Assembly (NCBI GenBank): GCA_003104895.1
Contig: PQAG01000075.1
Coordinates: 550-21,245 of the forward strand
Reading direction: 5' to 3'
From: Nitrosomonadales bacterium
GTDB taxonomy: Bacteria > Pseudomonadota > Gammaproteobacteria > Burkholderiales > Sulfuricellaceae
DNA: 20,696 bases
The position numbers were made by a program, and so were the translations under genes. The notes under the pieces were generated by a model. That model made no database searches. It was not told where the DNA came from and was given only the letters and a program-made list of their open reading frames with translations. Every line of letters begins with the position of its first letter. The first letter of the stretch is position 1. Of the stretch, positions 1 to 6,128 are shown in pieces.

Positions 1-116
1 CGCGGGAAATGACGTTTCTTCGCCCAGCGCCCATTGCCATCCATGATGATGGCGATGTGGCCGGGAATGTGCGACACCGCCGGAATTTCGCGGGTCGAGC
101 TTTTTGAAAGGGCCAC
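1..116 (-). CDS. uppS: Isoprenyl transferase (undecaprenyl-PP synthase), N-terminal part
   Basis: This is the first 38 or so codons of the cis-prenyltransferase that condenses isopentenyl-PP onto farnesyl-PP to make the C55 lipid carrier for peptidoglycan; the rest lies beyond the window edge. The diagnostic sequence HIAIIMDGNGRWAKKR is readable, including the Asp of MDGNGRWA that binds the diphosphate/Mg in the family. I chose the GTG at 114-116 as start: it lies 10 nt after the frr stop and gives MALSKSSTREIP before the conserved block, a normal leader length. No in-frame ATG is available closer, and the Shine-Dalgarno is weak, so coupling to frr translation is likely. It is the last visible gene of the rpsB-tsf-pyrH-frr-uppS run, the usual order in proteobacteria. 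Identity is sure; the exact start is less so. Confidence 0.93.
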   Translation of the reverse strand, partial: MALSKSSTREIPAVSHIPGHIAIIMDGNGRWAKKRHFP

Positions 117-126
117 TTGATCCGGC

Positions 127-684
127 TCAAATGGCCATCAATTCGGTTTCTTTGACCTGCAGCATCTTGTCCACTTCCGCCACGTAGCGGTCGGTGAGCT
201 TCTGAATATCGTCCTGGGCACGGCGATCATCATCCTCACTGATCGCCTTGTCCTTGAGCAGATCCTTGAGGTGGGCATTGGCATCGCGGCGAATGTTGCG
301 GATTGCCACCTTGGCGCCCTCGCCTTCGTGCTTGACCACCTTGATCAGCTCGCGGCGGCGCTCCTCGGTCAGGGCCGGCATCGGCACGCGGATCAGGTCG
401 CCCTGGGAGGATGGATTGAGGCCCAGGTCGGAATCGCGGATGGCCTTTTCCACCGCATTCACCATTTTCTTCTCCCACGGCGCCACGCCGATGGTGCGCG
501 AATCGATCAGGGTCACGTTGGCGACCTGGTTGATTGCCGTCGGGTTGCCATAATAATCGACCATCACGTGATCCAGAATGCCGGTATGGGCTCGCCCGGT
601 GCGCACTTTCGCCAGATCGGCCTTGAGCGCTTCAAGCGATTTCTGCATTTTCTGTTCAGCCGTTTTTTTGAGGTCTGAAATCAT
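127..684 (-). CDS. frr: Ribosome recycling factor
   Basis: Encodes a 185-residue ribosome recycling factor, exactly the usual length. With EF-G it splits the post-termination 70S complex in the cytoplasm. Recognisable stretches are MISDLKKTAEQKM at the N-terminus, the KVRTGRAH segment, VTLIDSRTIGVAPWEKK, and GLNPSSQGDLIRVPMPALTEERR, all hallmarks of the L-shaped RRF fold. The frame is open 30 nt further upstream, but the ATG at 682-684 matches family length and has a GGAAGGA/GAGAA purine stretch at suitable distance. It lies 41 nt downstream of pyrH and 10 nt before uppS, so it is almost certainly co-transcribed with both. Confidence 0.98.
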   Translation of the reverse strand: MISDLKKTAEQKMQKSLEALKADLAKVRTGRAHTGILDHVMVDYYGNPTAINQVANVTLIDSRTIGVAPWEKKMVNAVEKAIRDSDLGLNPSSQGDLIRVPMPALTEERRRELIKVVKHEGEGAKVAIRNIRRDANAHLKDLLKDKAISEDDDRRAQDDIQKLTDRYVAEVDKMLQVKETELMAI

Positions 685-725
685 GTTCTCGTGTCCTTCC
701 GTCCTGCAGCCCAATCAAGGACTGC

Positions 726-1442
726 CTAACAATAAACCCGCGTACCTTCATCCTCGCCCATCACCACGCGCTTCAGCGCGCCCGGCTTGAAGATGCTGAA
801 CACGGCCAGCGGCATGCTCTGGTCGCGGCACAGGGCCAGGGCGGTGGCATCCATGACCTTGAGATTGCGGGCAATCGCCTCGTCGAAACTGAGCTGCTGG
901 TAGCGCATGGCTTCAGGATTGGTTTTCGGATCGTCGGTATAGACGCCGTCCACCTTGGTCGCCTTGAGCACGATTTCCGCCCCGACTTCCATGCCGCGCA
1001 AGGCAGCGGCGGTGTCGGTGGTGAAAAACGGGTTGCCGGTACCGGCGCCGAAGATCACCACCTTGCCTTCTTCCAGGTAACGGATGGCCTTGCCGCGAAT
1101 GTAGGGCTCGGCCACCGCCTCGATGGCCAGGGCGGTCTGCACCCGGCTCGCCACGCCGATGCGGCGCATGGCGTCCTGCAGTGCCAGGGCATTCATGACC
1201 GTGGCCAGCATGCCCATGTAATCTGCGGTGGCGCGGTCCATGCCGGCAGCGCCGGGGGCCACGCCACGAAAAATATTGCCGCCGCCGATGACCACCCCCA
1301 CCTGCACCCCCATGCGCACCACCTCGGCCACTTCTTCGACAATGCGTTCGATGGTGGGCCGGTTGATGCCGTAACTGTCCTCGCCCATCAGGGCCTCGCC
1401 GGACAGCTTGAGCAGGATGCGTTTGTAGGCTGGGGCGGTCAT
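726..1442 (-). CDS. pyrH: Uridylate (UMP) kinase
   Basis: A 238-residue bacterial UMP kinase of the amino-acid kinase superfamily, which phosphorylates UMP to UDP in the cytoplasm. It is unrelated to eukaryotic UMP/CMP kinases. Visible motifs are the N-terminal KRILLKLSGEAL nucleotide-binding strand-loop, VIGGGNIFRG (glycine-rich loop), the MGMLATVMNAL helix that follows the UMP site, and FGAGTGNPFFTTD with the TKVDGVYTDDP block typical of PyrH. Length matches the family (about 235-245). The start ATG is 12 nt after the tsf stop with an AAGGA stretch upstream. It lies between tsf and frr as in most proteobacteria. In this family UTP inhibits and GTP activates; nothing in the DNA shows special regulation. 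Confidence 0.98.
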   Translation of the reverse strand: MTAPAYKRILLKLSGEALMGEDSYGINRPTIERIVEEVAEVVRMGVQVGVVIGGGNIFRGVAPGAAGMDRATADYMGMLATVMNALALQDAMRRIGVASRVQTALAIEAVAEPYIRGKAIRYLEEGKVVIFGAGTGNPFFTTDTAAALRGMEVGAEIVLKATKVDGVYTDDPKTNPEAMRYQQLSFDEAIARNLKVMDATALALCRDQSMPLAVFSIFKPGALKRVVMGEDEGTRVYC

Positions 1443-1454
1443 GGCTGAAGGTCC

Positions 1455-2333
1455 TTATACCTTTGCTGCTGCAGCAACTTCGGCGGCGTAGTCCACCACT
1501 TTCTTCTCGATGCCCTCCCCCACCACGTACATGGTGAAGGCGCTGACACTGGCCTTCTTCGAGGCCAGCAGTTTTTCCACGGTCTGGTCCGGGTCCTTGA
1601 CGAAAGGCTGGCCCATCAGGGTCACTTCGGCCAGGTACTTGGCGATACGGCCATCCACCATCTTGGCGATGATGTCGGCTGGCTTGCCGGATTCGGCTGC
1701 CTGTGCGGAGAAAATCTTGCGCTCGTTTTCCAGCAGGTCGGCCGGCACCTGGTCCTTGGACACGCACACCGGCTTGCTCGCGGCGATATGCATGGCAATG
1801 TCCTTGCCCAGTTGCTCGTCGCCACCGGTGCTGTCCACCATCACACCGATGCGCGTGCCATGCAGATAGGTGGTCAGCTTGCCGGAGGTCTCGGCGCGCG
1901 CCAGGCGGCGCAGGGCGATGTTTTCGCCCAGCTTCATGATCAGCGCCTGGCGGGCTTCTTCCACGGTCTGGCCGGAAGGCAGCTTGGCAACGGCCAGCGC
2001 TTCGATGTCCTGAATGTTCTGTTCTGCGACCAGCTGGGCCACCGCCTTGGCAAAGGCGGCAAAATCGTCGTTCTTGGAAACGAAGTCGGTTTCGCAGTTC
2101 ACTTCCACCAGCGCGCCCTTGTGGCCGTCGGCGCTGATGAAGCTGCCCACGATGCCTTCAGCAGCCACGCGGCTGGCGGCCTTGCTGGCCTTGGCACCGC
2201 TCTTGATGCGCAACAGTTCTTCCGCCGCCTTCATGTCGCCGGCCGTCTCGGTCAGCGCCTTCTTGCATTCCATCATGCCCAAGCCGGTCAGCTCGCGCAG
2301 TTCTTTAACCATACCTGCGGTGATTTCCGCCAT
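1455..2333 (-). CDS. tsf: Elongation factor Ts
   Basis: EF-Ts, 292 residues, the guanine-nucleotide exchange factor that regenerates EF-Tu-GTP. The N-terminal UBA-like module is clear (MAEITAGMVKELRELTGLGMMECKKAL), followed by the CETDFVSKNDDF segment that in the family contacts EF-Tu and displaces Mg. The core continues with GENIALRRLAR, the HIAASKP region and a C-terminal PFVKDPDQTVEKLL block. Length is typical. The start has a strong AGGAG Shine-Dalgarno 6 nt upstream of ATG. It follows rpsB after a 162-nt gap that holds an intrinsic terminator and a repeat, so its expression depends on read-through from rpsB or on an internal promoter I could not identify. Confidence 0.98.
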   Translation of the reverse strand: MAEITAGMVKELRELTGLGMMECKKALTETAGDMKAAEELLRIKSGAKASKAASRVAAEGIVGSFISADGHKGALVEVNCETDFVSKNDDFAAFAKAVAQLVAEQNIQDIEALAVAKLPSGQTVEEARQALIMKLGENIALRRLARAETSGKLTTYLHGTRIGVMVDSTGGDEQLGKDIAMHIAASKPVCVSKDQVPADLLENERKIFSAQAAESGKPADIIAKMVDGRIAKYLAEVTLMGQPFVKDPDQTVEKLLASKKASVSAFTMYVVGEGIEKKVVDYAAEVAAAAKV

Positions 2334-2367
2334 TTCAAACTCCTAGATTTCTTGAATATCCAAAGCT

Positions 2368-2398
2368 AACGGTCATGGCGAGTTTCGCCATGACCGTT
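2368..2398. repeat. Perfect 14-bp inverted repeat with 3-nt loop
   Basis: Positions 2368-2381 are the exact reverse complement of 2385-2398, separated by GTT. The dyad sits 35 nt upstream of tsf. No T-run follows on the minus strand, so it is not an ordinary intrinsic terminator. It forms the tsf-proximal end of the composite repeat described for 2378-2456. Function is unknown; an mRNA-stabilising or REP-like role is possible. Confidence 0.85.
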
Positions 2399-2456
2399 TC
2401 CCCCTGCCCTCTCCCGCGCGCGGGAGAGGAGGACGCGGGCTCGCTGCGCGAGTTTT
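2378..2456 (-). repeat. Composite intergenic repeat, copy A
   Basis: Read on the minus strand, this stretch runs AAACTCGCGCAGCGAGCC, GCGTCC, a pyrimidine/purine palindrome (22-bp perfect dyad at 2408-2429), then GGGAAACGGTCATGGCGAA and TCGC. The same blocks occur in the same order on the plus strand at 17357-17455, where the internal loop is about 20 nt longer and there are scattered substitutions. Two copies in different intergenic gaps mean an interspersed repeat rather than a gene-specific signal. The CCTCTCCC/GGGAGAGG core resembles abundant palindromic repeats I recall from proteobacterial genomes. No coding capacity is seen. Confidence 0.75.
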
Positions 2457-2461
2457 ACGTT

Positions 2462-2485
2462 AAAAAAGGGGCTTCCGCCCCTTTT
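2462..2485 (-). terminator. Intrinsic terminator after rpsB
   Basis: On the minus-strand transcript a 9-bp stem AAAAGGGGC/GCCCCTTTT with a GGAA loop is followed by a run of six U, starting 10 nt after the rpsB stop codon. This is a textbook rho-independent terminator. Its place between rpsB and tsf suggests it lowers transcription of tsf, pyrH, frr and uppS relative to the r-protein gene. Confidence 0.85.
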
Positions 2486-2495
2486 CTGCGGAAAA

Positions 2496-3242
2496 TCAAC
2501 CCGCTGTCTGCTCTGTTTCGCTCACCTCGACGAACTCGTCGCCCTTGATGATGTCGGCGATGACCTGGCTGCGGCCTTCCAGAATCGCATCGGCCATGCC
2601 CTGTGCATAGAGGCGGATGGCCTTGCTCGAATCGTCGTTGCCCGGAATCACGTAATCCACACCGGCGGGGGAGTTGTTGGTGTCCACGATGCCGATGACC
2701 GGGATACCCAGCTTGCTGGCTTCGGTAATGGCACCGCTTTCATAGCCCACGTCGATCACGAAGATGGCGTCAGGCAGGCCGCCCATGTTCTTGATGCCGC
2801 CTAGGCTGCGTTCCAGCTTGGCCATTTCGCGCTTGAAGCCCAGCGCTTCCTTCTTGGAAATGCGTTCCATGCTGCCGTCTTCCATCATGGTCTCCATGTC
2901 CTTGAGACGCTTGATGGACTGCTTCACCGTCTTGAAGTTGGTGAGCATGCCGCCCAGCCAGCGGTAATCCACATAGGGCGCGCCTGCGCGCACAGCCTCT
3001 TCCTTGATGATCTCGCGAGCCTGGCGCTTGGTGCCGACGAACAGGACATTGCCCTTGTTGCCGGCCATGTTGCGCACGAACTTGATCGCCTCTTCGTACA
3101 TCGGCAGAGACTTTTCCAGGTTCACGATATGAATCTTGTTGCGGTCGCCGAAGATGAACGGGGCCATCTTGGGGTTCCAGTAGCGGGTCTGGTGACCGAA
3201 ATGAACGCCTGCTTCGAGCATCTGGCGCATGGTTACTGACAT
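2496..3242 (-). CDS. rpsB: 30S ribosomal protein S2
   Basis: Ribosomal protein S2, 248 residues, a late-assembling protein of the 30S subunit. The family signatures are plain: MRQMLEAGVHFGHQTRYWNPKM at the N-terminus (shown here only in part as a motif), FVGTKRQAREII, YVDYRWLGGMLTNF, and DAIFVIDVGYESGAITEASKLGIP followed by the VDTNNSP segment. Length is normal for proteobacteria. The ATG has a strong AGGAG 7 nt upstream. The gene has its own promoter at 3402-3431, a 5' leader of roughly 150 nt and its own terminator, the usual arrangement for S2 autoregulation of rpsB-tsf in proteobacteria. Confidence 0.98.
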   Translation of the reverse strand: MSVTMRQMLEAGVHFGHQTRYWNPKMAPFIFGDRNKIHIVNLEKSLPMYEEAIKFVRNMAGNKGNVLFVGTKRQAREIIKEEAVRAGAPYVDYRWLGGMLTNFKTVKQSIKRLKDMETMMEDGSMERISKKEALGFKREMAKLERSLGGIKNMGGLPDAIFVIDVGYESGAITEASKLGIPVIGIVDTNNSPAGVDYVIPGNDDSSKAIRLYAQGMADAILEGRSQVIADIIKGDEFVEVSETEQTAG

Positions 3243-3395
3243 GGTAAAACTCCTTTTTAAGGGTTAAGCCTCCATCCGTCCGCCTGCGACCCCCCAGATA
3301 AAATCCGGCGAGCACCCTTAACGGGACAGATGTGCGTAGTTTCCGCCTTGCGGCGGCATCGGAATCCGGCCGCATTCTAAAGCCAGCCAAATTGG
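3243..3395 (-). promoter_or_regulatory. rpsB 5' leader with helix next to the Shine-Dalgarno
   Basis: The gap between the predicted transcription start and rpsB is not coding. In the minus-strand RNA, TTAAGGGT (plus 3314-3321) is complementary to ACCCTTAA (plus 3257-3264), and the second arm ends just before the AAGGAG ribosome-binding site. The intervening ~49 nt is G-rich (GGGGGG around 3291-3295). In gammaproteobacteria rpsB leaders carry a conserved structure through which S2 represses its own operon. Treating this as the equivalent is inference from position and pairing. Confidence 0.55.
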
Positions 3396-3401
3396 GCCGC
3401 G

Positions 3402-3431
3402 ATCATAGCATATCCAGGCCCTGCTATTCAA
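3402..3431 (-). promoter_or_regulatory. Sigma-70 promoter of the rpsB operon
   Basis: On the minus strand: -35 TTGAAT (3426-3431), 18-nt spacer, extended TGC, -10 TATGAT (3402-3407). The -35 overlaps the stop codon of the ankyrin gene. Transcription would start near 3395, giving a leader of about 150 nt. The elements are close to consensus and correctly placed for a strongly expressed r-protein gene. Confidence 0.8.
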
Positions 3432-4176
3432 TCGCTCTATTCTGCTTTCTCATCTTCATGGCCTGCTCAAGCAGCTCGCCGATATCGGTATTTCCTGCGC
3501 TCAGCGCCATTTCCAGTGCCGTCTGGCCATTCTTGCTGCGCAGTCCGGGGTCCGCGCCCATGCGCAGCAGCAGGCTGACGCATTCCATGCAACCCTGTTT
3601 CGCGGCCAGCATCAGCGCGCTGAGGCCTGCGTCCGTCTGGCCGTCAACCGGCACGCCATAGGCCAGCAGCAGCCTGACCGTGTCCGCATGGCCGGCATAG
3701 GCTGCATAGATCAGCGGATTCCAGCCCCTGCTGTTGGCGCCAAGCGCCGCCCCCTGCGCCAGCAGCAGCTCGATCACCGGGTTGTGGCCATGGTATGCGG
3801 CAAGCATCACCGCCGTTTCCCCGTAGAGGTTGCGCAGATACACCCTGGCGCCATGCGCCAGCAGCTGCCGCGCCACTTCGGGCGAACCAGCGCGGGCAGC
3901 CATCATCAGGGCGGTGTAGCCCTGCTCGTCCTGCACATTGGGATCCACGCCCTGGCGCAACAGCTGCTCCACCGCGCCCGCATCGCCGTTTTTAATTGCG
4001 ACAAACATGTCGCCCACGCTTGCGCCAGTGTCGGCACCGGCCGGCAAAGCCAGACTCAACCAGGGCAACATCAGCCATATGGCAAGGCGTCGAAGAATCA
4101 GCAGGCATTCAGGTTGAAATGGCGGGAACCGTAGGCCGGGCTTCAATGGCATTTCATATTGACTGACTACTGGCAT
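3424..4176 (-). CDS. Exported ankyrin-repeat protein
   Basis: A 250-residue protein made of a signal sequence and ankyrin repeats. After Arg29-Arg30 comes a hydrophobic run (about 31-47) ending ALPAGA, a plausible signal-peptidase I site before Asp49. Then a short capping helix pair (about 54-81) and roughly five ankyrin units (about 86-118, 119-150, 151-183, 184-216, 217-242) follow, showing the G-TALMxAA-xG and LLxxGA patterns. Ankyrin repeats mediate protein-protein contact; no enzyme domain is present, so the partner is unknown, probably periplasmic. The start is uncertain: the ATG at 4176 overlaps the upstream MBL gene by 10 nt, while an ATG at 4152 (MPLKPG) gives 242 residues; neither has a good Shine-Dalgarno. 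It is the last gene of the pabC-to-MBL operon. Confidence 0.85.
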   Translation of the reverse strand: MPVVSQYEMPLKPGLRFPPFQPECLLILRRLAIWLMLPWLSLALPAGADTGASVGDMFVAIKNGDAGAVEQLLRQGVDPNVQDEQGYTALMMAARAGSPEVARQLLAHGARVYLRNLYGETAVMLAAYHGHNPVIELLLAQGAALGANSRGWNPLIYAAYAGHADTVRLLLAYGVPVDGQTDAGLSALMLAAKQGCMECVSLLLRMGADPGLRSKNGQTALEMALSAGNTDIGELLEQAMKMRKQNRAIE

Positions 4177-4937
4177 TGCAGGCGTAATCCGTCGTAGGCC
4201 GGGCGCAGGCCGGCAGGAAGCTTTGCGCTCAATTCGGAGAACTCGAGTTCATGCGTCATGTGAATCAGCCAGGTCTCGCGCGCGCCGATCTTTTCCGCCC
4301 ACGCAACGGCCTCATCCATGCCGAAATGGGTGGGATGGGGGCGGTAACGCAGGCAGTCCAGCAGCAGGATATCGAGCCCCCGCAGCTTTTCCAGGCTGTC
4401 CGGAGAAATATCCGACACATCGGTCAGATAGGCCATGTTGCCGATGCGGTAGGCCAGAATCACGTAATGCTTGCCATGCATCACCGGCACCGGCACCACC
4501 TCCACCCCGCCCGCGGCAAAGGGTCCGTCGACCGCATGCGCCCTGAGCACCGGCTTGTCCCAGTGATGCTGTTCGTGCTGCGGGAAGGCGTAGCCGAAAC
4601 GGTGCACGATGCCCTGCAGGGTCGCCTCGTTGCCATACACCGGGATCGGCTGGCGCTGCAGATGGCAGAAGCTGCGCAGGTCGTCGAGGCCGTTGAGGTG
4701 GTCGGCGTGATAGTGGGTGTAGAGCACCGCATCCACGCGGGTGAGTTTCTCGCGCAGGGACTGCAGCCGCAGATCCGGCCCCGTGTCCACCAGCAGCACG
4801 GCGCCGCTTTCCATCTTCAGCGCGATCGAACAGCGCGTGCGCTTGTTGCGCGGGTCTGGCGAAAGACAGGTCGGGCAGCCGCAGCCGATCACCGGTGTGC
4901 CGGCGCTGGAACCCACGCCGAGGAAGACTATCTCCAT
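4167..4937 (-). CDS. MBL-fold metallo-hydrolase, PhnP-like
   Basis: A 256-residue metallo-beta-lactamase-fold hydrolase, probably a cytoplasmic phosphodiesterase. It opens with MEIVFLGVGSSAGTPVIGCGC and a Cys cluster (Cys19, 21, 24) as in the PhnP type, where such cysteines bind a structural zinc. The catalytic metal site HxHxDH is at 75-80 (THYHADHLNG), with further ligands likely in PVMHGKHY, TDVSD and the C-terminal HMTHELEF. PhnP acts on cyclic phosphodiesters such as phosphoribosyl 1,2-cyclic phosphate, but no phosphonate genes are nearby, so the substrate here cannot be assigned. It overlaps tatD by 10 nt and the ankyrin gene by about 10 nt, so the three are translationally linked. The family is sure; the exact substrate is not. 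Confidence 0.9.
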   Translation of the reverse strand: MEIVFLGVGSSAGTPVIGCGCPTCLSPDPRNKRTRCSIALKMESGAVLLVDTGPDLRLQSLREKLTRVDAVLYTHYHADHLNGLDDLRSFCHLQRQPIPVYGNEATLQGIVHRFGYAFPQHEQHHWDKPVLRAHAVDGPFAAGGVEVVPVPVMHGKHYVILAYRIGNMAYLTDVSDISPDSLEKLRGLDILLLDCLRYRPHPTHFGMDEAVAWAEKIGARETWLIHMTHELEFSELSAKLPAGLRPAYDGLRLQCQ

Positions 4938-5704
4938 GCCTGTGCAGCCCGGAACAGTTCGAAAAAATTGCGCGTCGTGGCTGCACCCACTTCCTCAACA
5001 CTGATGCCGCGCAAATGGGCAATCTCCTCGGCCACGTGACGCACATAGGCGGGCTCGTTGGTCTTGCCGCGATAGGGCACGGGGGCCAGATAGGGCGCGT
5101 CGGTTTCGATCAGCATGCGCTCCAGGGGCACGTGTTTCGCCACTTCCTTCAGTTCCAGCGCCTTCTTGAAGGTCACGATGCCGGAGAAGGAAATATAGAA
5201 ATTCAGCGCCATCGCCTGCTCCGCCACTTCCAGGCTTTCGGTGAAGCAGTGCATCACCCCGCCCGCCCGCTCAGCGCCCTCCTCGCGCATGACGCGCAAA
5301 GTGTCTTCCGCCGCTGCGCGGGTATGGATGATGAGCGGCTTGCCGGCAGCGATGGCGGCACGGATATGGGTGCGGAAACGCTCGCGCTGCCATTCCAGGT
5401 CGCCCGTGAGGCGGAAATAATCAAGCCCGGTTTCGCCCACGGCAACCACCTTGGGGTGGCTCGCCAGGGCGGCAAGCTGTGCCACATCCGGCTCTGCGCA
5501 ATCCTCGTGATCAGGATGCACCCCGACGGAAGCAAAGATATTGGGATGCTGCTCCGCCAGTTCGAGAATCTGGGGAAAAGCCGCCAGTTCGACGCTGACA
5601 CACAGGGCATGTGTCACCTGGTTGTGAGCCATAGCTTGCAGCAAATCCGGCACGCGCTCGGCCAGGCCAGGGAAATTGATATGGCAGTGGGAATCTATAA
5701 ACAT
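4928..5704 (-). CDS. TatD-family metal-dependent hydrolase / DNase
   Basis: A 258-residue TatD-type TIM-barrel hydrolase, most like E. coli YcfH in size and operon position. Metal ligands of the family are visible: DSHCH (His6, His8), GETGLDY (Glu91), IHTRAA (His127), HCFTES (His152) and TDAPYL (Asp202). Members are Mg-dependent 3'-5' exonucleases, some acting on damaged DNA or D-aminoacyl-tRNA. The frame is open far upstream into pilZ, but the ATG at 5702-5704 gives the canonical MFIDSHCHINF start. No Shine-Dalgarno is obvious; the 55-nt gap after pilZ instead contains a 7-mer array. The holB-pilZ-tatD order is widely conserved. Confidence 0.95.
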   Translation of the reverse strand: MFIDSHCHINFPGLAERVPDLLQAMAHNQVTHALCVSVELAAFPQILELAEQHPNIFASVGVHPDHEDCAEPDVAQLAALASHPKVVAVGETGLDYFRLTGDLEWQRERFRTHIRAAIAAGKPLIIHTRAAAEDTLRVMREEGAERAGGVMHCFTESLEVAEQAMALNFYISFSGIVTFKKALELKEVAKHVPLERMLIETDAPYLAPVPYRGKTNEPAYVRHVAEEIAHLRGISVEEVGAATTRNFFELFRAAQAWR

Positions 5705-5710
5705 GGGAAT

Positions 5711-5734
5711 GGGTGAGGCGTGAGGGGTGAGGGG
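5711..5734. repeat. Short tandem 7-mer array (GTGAGGC/GTGAGGG)
   Basis: Three consecutive 7-mers, GTGAGGC, GTGAGGG, GTGAGGG (5713-5733), lie in the pilZ-tatD gap immediately upstream of the tatD start. The unit is one or two substitutions from the GTGAGCG unit of the array at 12263-12318. The purine side is on the plus strand, so the tatD mRNA leader is C-rich and lacks a ribosome-binding site. Confidence 0.7.
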
Positions 5735-5759
5735 AAAAACCGGTGCGCCCCCTCGCCTG

Positions 5760-6128
5760 CTACATGGTATGAGTGGGACGGGTGGACTTGAGATTGCCGC
5801 CCAGCAGGCCCTCGATCTTGTTGCGCGCGGCGATACCGCTTTCGTTGTCGGAAAACTGCACGCCGATGCCCTGGGACTTGTTGCCCTGCGCCTCGGCGGG
5901 CGTGATCCACGCCACCCTGCCGGCCACCGGCAGCTTGTTGGGGTCATCCATCAGGGTCAGCAGCATGAAGACTTCGTCGCCCAGACGATAGGTCTTGGTG
6001 GTGGGAATAAAGATGCCTCCGCCCTTGAGAAAAGGCATGTAGGCCGCGTACAGCGCCGGCTTCTCCTTGATGCTCAGCGACAGCACCCCGGGGCGTGAAA
6101 TGGGGGCTTTGCTCTCGGCTTCAGCCAT
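5760..6128 (-). CDS. pilZ: PilZ-domain protein of type IV pilus biogenesis
   Basis: A 122-residue single PilZ domain. The sequence SRPGVLSLSIKEKPALYAAYMPFLKGGGIFIPT, the GDEVFMLLTL strand and the GRVAWITP...GIGVQFSD ending (motifs in order) match the stand-alone PilZ of type IV pilus systems rather than c-di-GMP receptors: the RxxxR and D/NxSxxG binding motifs are not evident. In Pseudomonas and Xanthomonas, PilZ interacts with the pilus assembly ATPase PilB and FimX. I chose the ATG at 6126-6128, overlapping the holB stop by 8 nt; a TTG 12 nt upstream would add MSPN. The holB-pilZ-tatD context is the classical location. It implies the cell makes type IV pili, whose structural genes lie elsewhere. 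Confidence 0.93.
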   Translation of the reverse strand: MAEAESKAPISRPGVLSLSIKEKPALYAAYMPFLKGGGIFIPTTKTYRLGDEVFMLLTLMDDPNKLPVAGRVAWITPAEAQGNKSQGIGVQFSDNESGIAARNKIEGLLGGNLKSTRPTHTM

